Shown: positions 46,601-54,717 of the stretch, one piece after another
How positions within the stretch are numbered: the first letter of the stretch is position 1
How the letters are laid out: every line of letters begins with the position of its first letter
DNA from: Bacteriovorax sp. MedPE-SWde
Lineage (GTDB): Bacteria; Bdellovibrionota; Bacteriovoracia; Bacteriovoracales; Bacteriovoracaceae
Length of the DNA stretch: 64,000 nucleotides
Reading direction: 5' to 3'
Assembly: GCA_001874305.1 (NCBI GenBank)
Contig: MPCU01000009.1
Span: forward strand, 124,001 to 188,000
Notes under the pieces: model-generated
What the model saw: only the letters and a program-made list of their open reading frames with translations
Database searches by the model: none
Told to the model about the DNA's origin: nothing
Position numbers and translations under genes: made by a program

Positions 46601-47482
46601 TCAATTGTTGCAGGAATTAAAAAGAAAGAAAGAATAGAGAAAAGATTTAGAAAGAGTATGGCGTCAAAGTGGAAAACTCTTCATAAGAACTTAGAAGCAA
46701 GAGAGCTTAAACTAGATGATTACATTGCAACTAATAATAGAAAGAAGGTTGCAGAACTTATTGATGCTTATCTTCCATGGGAGACAATGGAGCCAACAGA
46801 GATTTCTGCGTGGACGAGATGGATCGATGCGATAGAGAAACCTAGTACTAATGCTGATGACTATGAAATTACATTCAGAGGTGTTGCTACAGACCTTGTT
46901 CGTGAAACAGACGATGGGGGTCACTTTCTAATGTCTAAACTCCTTACTAAGAATCAAGGGAGTTATACGAGAAGATTAAGATCTTTAAAGACATATTATA
47001 AGAAGAAATTATCAGCGAAGGCTAAATCTAATCTTCCTATAGAAATACAGTCTTTAGCAGCTATTTTTAAAGGACATAGTCATGAACCTGTAGGGTCACC
47101 ATTTTTATCTACCTCTGTACATGAGGTTGCCAATAGATTTGCAGGAACACCTCCTAAAATAGCGGCCATAAAGATTGATAAAAGTAGAAGTATATTAAAC
47201 TTAGTTTCTGGATATAAAGAAGAAGAAAGAATGATTCCATTACTTATATTTCCAGATGAAATTATTCATATGGCAGAAGGTGATGATGTCTCAGGCGTTA
47301 TCGCTGAAGTTGAAGCAAAAATTGGTCGACCTCTTAAAAGTGCGGAGAAAACAAAGTCGACTGATATTGGACTTGAGGCGACTAAGCAGTGGTGGGATCA
47401 AATTAATCCGAAAGGGATTACTAGTGTAAATGCAAAGAAGACATGTAAAGACGTAGTTAAATACTTTTTAAATAATAAATAA
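43664..47482 (+). CDS. Large lipoprotein with nucleoside-phosphorylase-like and ADP-ribosyltransferase-like modules
   Basis: 1272 residues. The lipobox is VILVLILASC (Cys about 16). The first 390 residues are unrecognised, helical. At about 395-560 a phosphorylase-superfamily pattern appears: HITYIGTAGAFPDKGYKVGD (GTAG at 454-457) and VEVETSHL (524-531), equivalent to the glycine loop and the EME substrate segment of PNP/MTAN enzymes. At 900-950 LEEMTHLEQI plus AEVHAMD forms a Glu/His cluster that could bind metal. At 1065-1190 an R-S-E ADP-ribosyltransferase pattern appears: FRG (R1072), SPFLSTS (S1149-S1151) and KEEER (E1186/E1188). It has its own GGAG site and is exported to a membrane. 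The combination suggests a toxin or prey-directed effector; this is inference. Confidence 0.75.
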   Translation: MNKIVSVILVLILASCSVWNTEKRYGYFPHGKRYPASNVDMSRLEELLAVDKFDYYIGEYVNSFGKKIDDESVEILKKVDVKFILSRFSNDSRLYDAQNYDEIIYEIVKEGRTKLPLKKSEYKWGYNFFKNKLNGGFTLLDTKLKTDTSRAELTTKEADLTKVVDDIPFKPSELTLDASQYISNRTTRAVFWEAVESNRDIEFHLENSREFLKNLSENGAHVVKEVRPFANNYNKIYVVQYPGEDTYRYAITSIGGKDRLQHLLMQFGLSNLNGQEIKNKVRFFGDLDVRHKMMEDELTGIMKHMPKAKRTIIGQKGAIERTLDLLWKVRALSNLYDDEPDSVLGEFVEKEHDDIKSFFKSEDYADYDIFKNKKKIEQAFDKHKTRIESLGLLPEEFKKYDYDNFVISMSDFTFKNKKGEDVVWRVVANSWGDEISPLAKALKNSGHKHITYIGTAGAFPDKGYKVGDLAIPTHAYVDGGNKKLYGEALDIDGAKVGGSVDHVYSPFVETFDWLEEAQSHSDFVEVETSHLRKILDKNDISMRAYLLISDILTNEGETLASASSAKRRNALNKLLYGMLERDDVGIPDGVKQNLTGMPKLRSIVEKAIPRKANSFKYYVMSALKDSGVESVDEVMSFVDSVDNFSDKYFSDRLVKTSELTSYIAREIEKQHPLPKIAISKDFVDGKWHPKSGKIKVNFYANTYAELEKLKQIAENFDSESDKVSKFADIQFVRGPPTEDFVTIPKFVSKDSDFLVQLYSQSSFKQAGLDAQVTYNGNLKYNFLPTSDTTQVCESGKFCHLAFFSPDNDTKNALVNLDTDAKLKNASGINVRTHFQNKVEALEKTLAYSSKGQDYKAKIKITKNASFSDGKMAEIVPSFDPQKGLIINVNFSAEGWKNPLVVLEEMTHLEQIVSPSSYYRSPILWAEMALNAEYGSERSRHFNALAEVHAMDSLENMFNDEYSPNTEITEYITARRNHAKSIVAGIKKKERIEKRFRKSMASKWKTLHKNLEARELKLDDYIATNNRKKVAELIDAYLPWETMEPTEISAWTRWIDAIEKPSTNADDYEITFRGVATDLVRETDDGGHFLMSKLLTKNQGSYTRRLRSLKTYYKKKLSAKAKSNLPIEIQSLAAIFKGHSHEPVGSPFLSTSVHEVANRFAGTPPKIAAIKIDKSRSILNLVSGYKEEERMIPLLIFPDEIIHMAEGDDVSGVIAEVEAKIGRPLKSAEKTKSTDIGLEATKQWWDQINPKGITSVNAKKTCKDVVKYFLNNK

Positions 47483-47534
47483 CTCTTACCCTTTGTCCCA
47501 AAATTGGTTAAAATTATGGGGCAAAGGGGCCTTA

Positions 47535-48959
47535 ATGGATTTAAAGAATTACCATAACTTTCAAAAACTAAAAAATAATTCAAATACTTTCAAAAAGATA
47601 TTTTTCTATAGAATCTGTGGAACAGGTATGGGAGCTGCTGCTTGCCTACTTAAGGGTGCTGGTCATGAAGTTGCTGGCGCTGATAGAATGTTCTATCCAC
47701 CGATGAGTACCTATCTTGAAGAGTCGGGTATTGATATTTATAAGCTTGAAGACATTTCTTTGAAAGATATTGCTCGTGACTATGACCTTATTGTTGTTGG
47801 TAATGTTGTTGCTAAAGCTAGTGATGATGCAAGAGAGATAGAGCAACTGGGAATTCCATTTTGTTCTTTTCCGTCTGCTATTGGTGCATTTGTTTTAGAA
47901 AATAAAACAGTTGTAGGTTTATCAGGAACGCATGGGAAAACGACGACTACATATATGGGAGTCCAAGTATTTGAGAAGCTTGGTGCAAAACCAGGGCACT
48001 TTATTGGTGGAGTAATGGGAGATCGTGCTCCCGCTGAAGTTGGAAGTGGTGAGTTCTTCTTTATAGAATCTGATGAATACGATAGTGCGTATTTTGAAAA
48101 ATACTCTAAGTTTCAGTCTTACTCAATAGATCACCTTGTGATTACGTCTCTTGAATTTGATCATGCCGATATTTTTTCTTCAATTGATGACATTAAGAAT
48201 GAATTTAGACAAGTTATACCAAAGGCCAAGACAGTAATAGGCTGTTCAGATTGGAAATATATCAATGAATTGAAGAGTGAAAGGATTCATAAGAACTGGG
48301 TTGATTATGGTGATGATACGACTGAGATTTTAGAAGAGTCTGAAATTGGTACTAAATTCTCTCTCTCATATAATTCAAAGAAGTATGTATTTAAAACAAA
48401 TGCTATTGGTAAACATAATATTTTAAACTTATCCTCTATATTACTCGTTGCTTTAAGAGCAGGTTACTCTGAAGAAGAAATTCAAGGATCTATAACAGAC
48501 TTGAAGATGGTTCAAAGAAGACAAGAAGTTAAAGGTGAGTATAAGGGAGCTACTATTGTAGATGATTTTGCACATCATCCAACTGCTGTAGAAGAAACAA
48601 TTAAGGCGATTAAAGTACAATATCCTAATAAGAAAATACATGCTTGTCTTGAGCCTGGATCGGCAACAGCGCGAAGTGATATTTTTCAAGAACAATTTGT
48701 TTGTGCTTTAGCTCTTGCAGATATGATCTCTGTAATTGCTCCTACGAGACCGACAACTGCAATTGGTCACGGAGACCTTAATGTTCCTGAACTTATAAAT
48801 TCACTTTCTCATCAAGGTCACGACTGTACTTCAGTTGAAGATCTTAATAAGCTACTTGAAAGAATTGAAGAGTTTTCTAGCTCAGATACAGTACATTTAG
48901 TAATGAGCAATAGCTCATGCTTAGGTCTTTGGAGTTCCGATTTTATTAAAAAGCTTTAA
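47535..48959 (+). CDS. mpl: UDP-N-acetylmuramate:tripeptide ligase Mpl (peptidoglycan recycling)
   Basis: 474 residues from ATG 47535 with AAAGGGG upstream; a TTG at 47493 would add 14 residues without support. The N-terminal Rossmann part has CGTGMGAAACLLKGAGHEVA, the ATP site GLSGTHGKTTTTYMG, and the Mur-ligase core VDDFAHHPTAVEET and CLEPGSATARSDIF. Mpl joins recovered murein tripeptide (Ala-Glu-DAP) to UDP-MurNAc. MurC is the alternative, but the start and EPGSATARS stretch favour Mpl. Its last 20 bases overlap the next gene if that starts at ATT 48940. Confidence 0.92.
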   Translation: MDLKNYHNFQKLKNNSNTFKKIFFYRICGTGMGAAACLLKGAGHEVAGADRMFYPPMSTYLEESGIDIYKLEDISLKDIARDYDLIVVGNVVAKASDDAREIEQLGIPFCSFPSAIGAFVLENKTVVGLSGTHGKTTTTYMGVQVFEKLGAKPGHFIGGVMGDRAPAEVGSGEFFFIESDEYDSAYFEKYSKFQSYSIDHLVITSLEFDHADIFSSIDDIKNEFRQVIPKAKTVIGCSDWKYINELKSERIHKNWVDYGDDTTEILEESEIGTKFSLSYNSKKYVFKTNAIGKHNILNLSSILLVALRAGYSEEEIQGSITDLKMVQRRQEVKGEYKGATIVDDFAHHPTAVEETIKAIKVQYPNKKIHACLEPGSATARSDIFQEQFVCALALADMISVIAPTRPTTAIGHGDLNVPELINSLSHQGHDCTSVEDLNKLLERIEEFSSSDTVHLVMSNSSCLGLWSSDFIKKL

Positions 48960-50637
48960 GCTCACTCTCATATTTATATTTGCCTTTAGTTCTTTAGCTA
49001 GGAAGAAAGAAGAAACTATTTATTCAAAGAGTGAACGGACTATTATTGCAAACTATATGAAGTATCATAAAGCTTCATCAAAGAAGCTCTGTTCGGGTAA
49101 CTCATATCACCATGCTGAAAAATTATATAAGGCCTTTCTTGGTGACGGGCTCTATATTCCATTTCTTCTTAATGGGAAACTGGATGAGGAAACAATTCGT
49201 GATCATTTAATTTTAATTAAAAAGAAGAAAGAGTGGATAAGTTCACTAGATAAAAAGCTAAGTAAGAAAAAGAACTTCTTACCATACATAAAGGAATTGA
49301 GAGTAATTGAAAAAGACTTCAATACTTTATTAACTTATAAATTTAAATACTATAAGAGTAAAAACTTTAGCCAAAAGAAAAAGATCGTGGGCTCCTCAAA
49401 AAAGGCCGTTCGAAAGTTCTTAAAAGATCTTCAGTTGTTTATTGATAAAGTAGATTTTTTTCACTCATTCCGTTTTCCAGTAGATCATTTTTATTTGAGA
49501 AGACAATATGATGCTTATAAAAGTATTGATACAAAAGCAGGTAAGAGAAATGCTAATAGGGCGTACTTTTTAAGAAAGATTGTAGAAGAAGGTGCTGTCG
49601 ATAAGAAAAAGGGACGCTCTGACCTTTATTTAAGGGCAATTGTAGACTCTATCTATTTAAGAATAACTAGTTTTCATGGATCTTTTCTGGATGAAGATCT
49701 ACGCTACGATATTGAATCCTTTTTTAAGAGTATGGAAGGAGCACTTCAAAAGGGTAAGAAGAAAACTCATCGAAGAATCAAAAACTGGCATAAGAAGTCT
49801 ATTAAGGATCATGCGTACTACAGTGGACTTCTAAAGAATTCAAAGTCTAAGAAAGAGCTACTTAAAAAACTATATGCTGATAAGAGTAAGGCCCGTTATG
49901 CTTTAAAAAACTATATATATAAGAAAGAAGCAGATGTTTATGAGTACTGGTCTAAAAAGCCAGCACTATACAGAAAGCTTTTTGCTCTCGAAACTATTCT
50001 CATACATGAAGTAGGTCGCTTAGATAACTCTTACGGTAGTGAGAGAAGAGATGTTGCTAAAGTTGTAATGAATAGGGTCTCAAACAAAAACTATAACTAT
50101 ATTGGAGAAGATGGCCCTCTCTATTCTCATCTTAAAAAGAAGAAAATTGATTCTAAGAAGTATCCTCTTTTAAATGTGCTCTTCAAACAAGGTGAGTTTT
50201 CTTTTACCTATTTCTTTATTCCTGCCAGTCGAGGAATTTTTTGTCCTGACCAGTCGAGAAAGGCGAAGAGATTAAGAAGAAAGAATTTAAGAATTGCTCT
50301 ATCGGAACTAAAGAGATCAACACAGAAGTTTAAAGCAACTCGCTATTTCTCACGCGCCTCTATGCTTGGAAGAATTGATATGGCCCAGTTATGGGATCAG
50401 CATTCTCCCTTGGCAGAAAGACCTGGGCCGAGACTTAAAAAGAGCTCCAAGTATCTGAGTTTATACAAGAAAAATAAAATGCTCTTTCTCTACTCATTCA
50501 CTTCTCCTAAGGGGAATATTTATGAGGTTATGAGATATAAGCAAAAAGAGTTTGTTTACAGTCCTAAATATAAAAAGTTTTATAGCTATAGGAACCCACA
50601 TTATTTCAGATATTTTCTAAAAAATGACTCATATTAA
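48940..50637 (+). CDS. Secreted protein with SleB-like hydrolase C-terminal domain, probable ATT start
   Basis: The only ATG candidate (49057) has no ribosome binding site and would remove the signal peptide. In the same frame an ATT at 48940 has GGAG 5 nt upstream and begins ILLKSFKLTLIFIFAFSSLA followed by ARKK, a complete signal peptide. From it the protein has 565 residues. Residues about 60-330 are Lys-rich and helical. Around 345-480 ALETILIHEVGRLDNSYGSE and RRDVAKVVMNRVSN resemble the cell-wall hydrolase SleB/Hydrolase_2 domain, with the Glu of IHE as possible catalytic residue. The position after mpl fits murein turnover. Enzyme call tentative. Confidence 0.65.
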   Translation: MLLKSFKLTLIFIFAFSSLARKKEETIYSKSERTIIANYMKYHKASSKKLCSGNSYHHAEKLYKAFLGDGLYIPFLLNGKLDEETIRDHLILIKKKKEWISSLDKKLSKKKNFLPYIKELRVIEKDFNTLLTYKFKYYKSKNFSQKKKIVGSSKKAVRKFLKDLQLFIDKVDFFHSFRFPVDHFYLRRQYDAYKSIDTKAGKRNANRAYFLRKIVEEGAVDKKKGRSDLYLRAIVDSIYLRITSFHGSFLDEDLRYDIESFFKSMEGALQKGKKKTHRRIKNWHKKSIKDHAYYSGLLKNSKSKKELLKKLYADKSKARYALKNYIYKKEADVYEYWSKKPALYRKLFALETILIHEVGRLDNSYGSERRDVAKVVMNRVSNKNYNYIGEDGPLYSHLKKKKIDSKKYPLLNVLFKQGEFSFTYFFIPASRGIFCPDQSRKAKRLRRKNLRIALSELKRSTQKFKATRYFSRASMLGRIDMAQLWDQHSPLAERPGPRLKKSSKYLSLYKKNKMLFLYSFTSPKGNIYEVMRYKQKEFVYSPKYKKFYSYRNPHYFRYFLKNDSY

Positions 50638-50659
50638 TTGATCTAAGTATGCATTACTA

Positions 50660-50688
50660 TTGTCGTTTCATGTGCTCAGGTGTATATT
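50660..50688 (+). promoter_or_regulatory. Sigma-70-type promoter of metK
   Basis: TTGTCG (50660-50665) and TATATT (50683-50688) are 17 bp apart, leaving a leader of about 40 nt with GTGGAG before the ATG. The leader is too short for any known SAM riboswitch. Confidence 0.5.
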
Positions 50689-50734
50689 ATGGCACTAGTG
50701 TATTATTTATTTAACACTTTCAAGTGGAGTATAT

Positions 50735-51892
50735 ATGTTAAAAGATTATGTTTTTACATCAGAGTCAGTGACTGAAGGTCACCCTGATAAGATGGCAGAC
50801 CAAATTTCGGATGCCGTACTTGATGCTATGTTAGCTCAAGATCCTGCTTCACGTGTTGCATGTGAAACAATGATTACTACTGGTTTAGTTGTTCTTGCTG
50901 GAGAAATTACTTCAAAAGCAAATATCGACTTTCAAGAAACAGTAAGAAATAAAATTAAAGAGATTGGTTACGATCATTCAGATAAAGGCTTTGACGCTAA
51001 CACTTGTGCCGTTATGGTTGCACTTGATAAGCAATCACCAGAGATTGCTCAAGGTGTAAACGTTGGTGAGGGAACTTTCTCAGAAATGGGAGCAGGGGAC
51101 CAGGGACTAATGTTTGGTTATGCAATTAACGAAACAGAAAGCTTTATGCCAATGACTATTGATCTTTCTCATAAGCTTTCAAAAAGACTTTCAGAAGTTA
51201 GAAAGACTGGAATTATTGGAGACTTAAGAGCTGATGGAAAGACACAAGTTTCTGCTCAGTATGTTGATGGGCAACTATCAAGAATTGATGCAATTGTACT
51301 TTCAACTCAGCACTCTGAAGACATGAGCCTCAAGCAAGTTCAAGAAGCTGTAAGAGAAGAAGTAATTAATAAAGTTGTTCCAGCAAGCCTTGTTGATAAC
51401 AATACTAAGATCTTCATTAACCCAACTGGAAAGTTCGTAATTGGTGGCCCAATGGGTGACTGTGGGTTAACTGGTAGAAAGATCATCGTTGATACTTATG
51501 GTGGTCACGGTGCACATGGTGGTGGAGCATTCTCTGGAAAGGATCCATCTAAAGTTGATAGATCAGCTGCTTACGGTACAAGACAAATTGCAAAGCATAT
51601 TGTTGCTGCTGGTCTAGCTGATAGAGCTCTTGTTCAGGTTGCATATGCAATCGGTGTAGCTGAGCCAATGTCACTTCTAGTTGATACTTTTGGAACTGAA
51701 AAAGTAGACGTTGCTAAGATTAACGCTGCTGTAAATGAAATCTTTGATATGAAGCCAAAAGCAATTATCGATAGACTTGATCTTTTAAAGCCAATCTATT
51801 CTCCATCAGCGGCTTATGGTCACTTTGGAAGAGAGATCTTCCCTTGGGAAAAGCTGACTTTTGTAGATCAACTTAAGAGTATGTGTAAATAA
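50735..51892 (+). CDS. metK: S-adenosylmethionine synthetase
   Basis: 385 residues, standard length. Family landmarks: [20 protein letters not shown] at the N-terminus, [12 protein letters not shown], and the glycine-rich [19 protein letters not shown] at residues about 260-280. It makes S-adenosylmethionine from methionine and ATP, feeding the several methyltransferases in this window and the rest of the cell. Own promoter and terminator, single gene. Confidence 0.98.
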   Translation: MLKDYVFTSESVTEGHPDKMADQISDAVLDAMLAQDPASRVACETMITTGLVVLAGEITSKANIDFQETVRNKIKEIGYDHSDKGFDANTCAVMVALDKQSPEIAQGVNVGEGTFSEMGAGDQGLMFGYAINETESFMPMTIDLSHKLSKRLSEVRKTGIIGDLRADGKTQVSAQYVDGQLSRIDAIVLSTQHSEDMSLKQVQEAVREEVINKVVPASLVDNNTKIFINPTGKFVIGGPMGDCGLTGRKIIVDTYGGHGAHGGGAFSGKDPSKVDRSAAYGTRQIAKHIVAAGLADRALVQVAYAIGVAEPMSLLVDTFGTEKVDVAKINAAVNEIFDMKPKAIIDRLDLLKPIYSPSAAYGHFGREIFPWEKLTFVDQLKSMCK

Positions 51893-51907
51893 TAAAACAA
51901 AATAATG

Positions 51908-51938
51908 AGGGCCCATCACTGGGCCCTTTCTTTTTTCT
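51908..51938 (+). terminator. Rho-independent terminator of metK
   Basis: GGGCCCA (51909-51915) and TGGGCCC (51920-51926) form a 7-bp stem followed by a T-rich run that reaches the ATG of the next gene. Confidence 0.9.
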
Positions 51939-52475
51939 ATGACAAATCAACAACCACCACAGTTTCCAAGTACACAATGGGCCTGGAGTATTTCAAATGA
52001 CTCTACTAAGCCTGTTAGCATTCTTCACTCTGAAGGGTTTGCCTTTAATTCTCCAATCATTTGTAATCGTCTTGATAGACTAAATGGTAAAGAAGAGCTT
52101 CAGTACAACCTCACGGAGAAAGATAGTTTTCTTCTAAGTTACACTATTGATTATTTTGAAACTAAGTCTCGTGTAAAAAACCTTCCAATTCAACATTGCA
52201 TGATCCTTGCAGCAAATTTAGTTTGTGCCTATCGTTTTAGACAGCCCCTAGGGATTGAACCTTTTGATGATATGAACTCCTGTGATGATGACTGGAGAAA
52301 GTTTGGAGAGCATCTCGTAACTTGTGAAGGTAAAGAGTTTGAAGTATTTGTTGTTGGACATAATAAGGGAACTCTTATTGCAGTAACTATGCAGGATATT
52401 CTTGTTGATAAAACAGAAATCAAGAAGCTCGAGTTATTAGAGTTACCTAGAACCTACTTCAAAAGATATTACTAA
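51939..52475 (+). CDS. Unknown soluble protein
   Basis: 178 residues, no signal peptide or membrane helix. Notable stretches are the N-terminal QFPSTQWAWSISNDSTKPVS, the hydrophobic QHCMILAANLVCAYRFRQPL in the middle, and an acidic patch (DDMNSCDDDW). The ATG sits immediately after the metK terminator T-run with no ribosome binding site, so it depends either on readthrough or on an atypical start. No family recognised. It precedes the small membrane protein at 52504 by 28 bp. Confidence 0.65.
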   Translation: MTNQQPPQFPSTQWAWSISNDSTKPVSILHSEGFAFNSPIICNRLDRLNGKEELQYNLTEKDSFLLSYTIDYFETKSRVKNLPIQHCMILAANLVCAYRFRQPLGIEPFDDMNSCDDDWRKFGEHLVTCEGKEFEVFVVGHNKGTLIAVTMQDILVDKTEIKKLELLELPRTYFKRYY

Positions 52476-52491
52476 AATTTAAAAATACCGC

Positions 52492-52497
52492 TATAAT
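52492..52497 (+). promoter_or_regulatory. Consensus -10 box directly before the 76-residue membrane protein
   Basis: TATAAT is followed by 6 nt and the ATG at 52504, with no Shine-Dalgarno sequence. Candidate leaderless transcript. Confidence 0.42.
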
Positions 52498-52503
52498 ATC
52501 TCT

Positions 52504-52734
52504 ATGGTTGAATTTACTATTTTCTTTCTAAGATATATTCCATTTTGGTGTGTACCAGCAATTTTAATTTGTATGCCCTTTGCTTACGTGTTCTGGCTTA
52601 AAGACGTTAGAATACTTTCCTACGTCTTTACAATGGCTTCAGGTGTGGCCTTCTTTCTAATCGTCTTTTGGATTTGGGCCGGTGGTCCTGACCGTGCCGT
52701 AGAATTTTTCTTTGAGGCCGTAAGTAATTATTAA
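52504..52734 (+). CDS. Small two-helix membrane protein
   Basis: 76 residues with two membrane helices: FLRYIPFWCVPAILICMPFA and SYVFTMASGVAFFLIVFWIW. The C-terminus is acidic (DRAVEFFFEAVSNY). A short loop with WLKDVR separates the helices. No family recognised. Codon use and a TATAAT box directly upstream support a real gene despite the lack of a ribosome binding site. Confidence 0.62.
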   Translation: MVEFTIFFLRYIPFWCVPAILICMPFAYVFWLKDVRILSYVFTMASGVAFFLIVFWIWAGGPDRAVEFFFEAVSNY

Positions 52735-52797
52735 AAAAAATAATACAATTACAGTGAGTTACATAGGCTTCGGAAAGAAGTTTCATATGTTAGAAAT

Positions 52798-52827
52798 TTG
52801 ACACTCCATAGGGTTGTTCGATACGAT
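52798..52827 (+). promoter_or_regulatory. Sigma-70-type promoter of the NtrC-family regulator
   Basis: A perfect TTGACA (52798-52803) is followed after 18 bp by TACGAT (52822-52827). The leader is about 40 nt, with GAGAG before the ATG at 52875. Confidence 0.52.
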
Positions 52828-52874
52828 TTTGATGCTCAAAAAACAAATGGAAGTTTACGAGCTGAGAGACATTT

Positions 52875-54425
52875 ATGAACGATCTGAATTTTCTAAATGA
52901 CGCATTTATTGATTTTGGGAGCGACCTCACTGATGAAGTTGATTCTAATACCAAAAAGAAGTCTTACTCGACTTCGAAAATCCCCACTATTTACTTAGTT
53001 GAAGATGACAAGCTTCTATCTCAAAGTATAGTTCTCTATCTTTCGAGAAAGATGGGCCTAAAAGTAGAACACTTTGAAGGACCGAATGAGTTTCTTCAAT
53101 ACTTAGGAGAAGAGGACTCTAATGAGGAGTTCTGTTTGTTAACAGATATTAGTTTTGAGAACTCTGGAACAGATGGTCTCTACCTAATAGATGTACTTAA
53201 GGAAAAGGGCTACAACTTTACTAGTATTGTTATGACAGGGTTTGCATCGATTGAAACAGCAATTGCAGCAACTAAGAAAGGTGTTTTTCACTACCTTACA
53301 AAGCCATTTGAGCTTGATGTCTTAGCAGAGTTGGTTGTTAGGGCAATGACACAGAGAATGGGCGTAGATTCAGCGCTATTCAATGCAAAAGAAAAAGAGA
53401 CACCTCAAGGTGAGAAAATAAAGCTAATTACTCCACGAGAAGATGACTTCTTTTGTGGGATGATTGGGCGCTCTAAGGCAATGAAGAAAATCTTTGAAAG
53501 GATTAGAAAAGTTGCCTCTTCTAACTCAACAGTACTGATCGGAGGACCTTCTGGAACAGGGAAAGAACTTGTTGCACAGGCGATCCACAAGATTTCATCA
53601 AGAGTTGAAGAGAATCTTGTAACAGTGAATTGTGGTGCAATACCAAGTGACTTATTAGAGAGTGAACTATTTGGACACGAAAAAGGTGCTTTTACAGGTG
53701 CTATATCGACGAGAATGGGGCGCTTTGAAGTTGCGAATAGAGGTACGATATTTCTAGATGAAATTGGAGATATGCCCCTGTTACTTCAAGTTAAACTGCT
53801 TAGAGTTTTACAAAACAGAGAGATTGAAAGAGTTGGGAGCACTTCACCAATAAGTGTCGATGTTCGTATTGTTACTGCAACACATAGAGACTTAGATAAG
53901 TCTGTTGCTGAAGGTGATTTTAGAGAAGACCTTTATTACCGACTAAATGTAATACCAATAAAGATTCCTGCACTCAAAGATCGTAGAGAAGATATACCTC
54001 TACTTATTTCTTATTTTCTATCGCGCTTTGTAAGTGCTGATGGGAGAAACTCAATAGATTTTCAAGATGAAACTCTTGAAATCTTAACTAACTATGAGTG
54101 GCCAGGAAACGTAAGAGAGTTAGAGAACCTTATAGAGAGACTTGTTATTTTAAAAGGTGGTAGCACTATTCGTCCTGAGGACCTACCTCCAAAAATTCTT
54201 GCTCTTTCTAATCACAGTGTTATCAATACAGATGATCTCTATCAATTGCCTGACGATGGACTAAATCTTAAGAAGTTTATGACGACGGTAGAGGAGTCTC
54301 TTATTAAACAAGCTCTGGATAAAACTAAAGGTAATAAGAATCAAGCATCAAAGCTATTGCAGATGAATCGAACAACCTTAATAGAGAAAATGAAAAAGAG
54401 AAATATTACAGATCTAACAATATAA
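52875..54425 (+). CDS. NtrC-family sigma-54-dependent response regulator
   Basis: 516 residues. Receiver domain at about 36-155 with D91 (LLTDISFEN) as probable phosphoacceptor and Lys in HYLTKPFE. AAA+ domain at about 190-420 with Walker A GGPSGTGKE, the sigma-54 loop ELFGHEKGAFTGA, Walker B GTIFLDEIGDM and the Arg finger region REDLYYRLNVIPI. Fis-type helix-turn-helix at the C-terminus (GNKNQASKLLQMNRTTLIEK). All motifs for activating sigma-54 promoters are intact. It lies just upstream of the flagellar operon, so an FlgR/FlrC-like role is likely. No histidine kinase is nearby. Confidence 0.93.
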   Translation: MNDLNFLNDAFIDFGSDLTDEVDSNTKKKSYSTSKIPTIYLVEDDKLLSQSIVLYLSRKMGLKVEHFEGPNEFLQYLGEEDSNEEFCLLTDISFENSGTDGLYLIDVLKEKGYNFTSIVMTGFASIETAIAATKKGVFHYLTKPFELDVLAELVVRAMTQRMGVDSALFNAKEKETPQGEKIKLITPREDDFFCGMIGRSKAMKKIFERIRKVASSNSTVLIGGPSGTGKELVAQAIHKISSRVEENLVTVNCGAIPSDLLESELFGHEKGAFTGAISTRMGRFEVANRGTIFLDEIGDMPLLLQVKLLRVLQNREIERVGSTSPISVDVRIVTATHRDLDKSVAEGDFREDLYYRLNVIPIKIPALKDRREDIPLLISYFLSRFVSADGRNSIDFQDETLEILTNYEWPGNVRELENLIERLVILKGGSTIRPEDLPPKILALSNHSVINTDDLYQLPDDGLNLKKFMTTVEESLIKQALDKTKGNKNQASKLLQMNRTTLIEKMKKRNITDLTI

Positions 54426-54427
54426 AA

Positions 54428-54458
54428 AAGGCCCTTCATTAAGAAGGGCTTTTTTTTT
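54428..54458 (+). terminator. Rho-independent terminator of the NtrC-family gene
   Basis: GCCCTTC (54431-54437) and GAAGGGC (54443-54449) form a 7-bp stem with a 5-nt loop and a long T-run. Confidence 0.93.
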
Positions 54459-54717
54459 GCCTAAGTACCATATAAAAAAGATAGGGGATGGGGGCAAAAT
54501 GTCACTAGTAACAAAGCTTATATATATTCGTTAAACACCTAGAAACAGATGCTTTTTATTCATGTCAAAAAAGACTACGGAAAAAATAGCCTAGGAGCAA
54601 AATTTTCCTTTTAAATTTTTCAAAACAAGGTAGAATTAATTGTGACAGGAGCTTTAGGATGAAGAACCTGGCAAGATTTTGACATATTAATTTTTGAAAC
54701 AGGAAGTTTCTACCGTA
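54459..54717 (+). other. Intergenic region upstream of the flagellar operon
   Basis: About 260 bp without an ORF. It must hold the promoter of the operon. Visible elements are a run of G (GGGGATGGGGG at about 54484), a TAGAAT hexamer near 54634 and a partial sigma-54-like match TGGCAA-N-TTGAC at 54669-54684 whose -12 half does not fit the consensus spacing. I cannot choose between them. Confidence 0.5.

Noticed and set aside
50638-50734. SAM riboswitch upstream of metK
   Set aside because: Only about 40 nt remain between the likely start of transcription and the ATG, and no conserved SAM-riboswitch core or anti-terminator is visible.
54669-54684. Sigma-54-like promoter before the flagellar operon
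   Set aside because: TGGCA is good, but the -12 half reads TGAC and the invariant GC at the required spacing is AC. Too weak to annotate despite the suggestive context.
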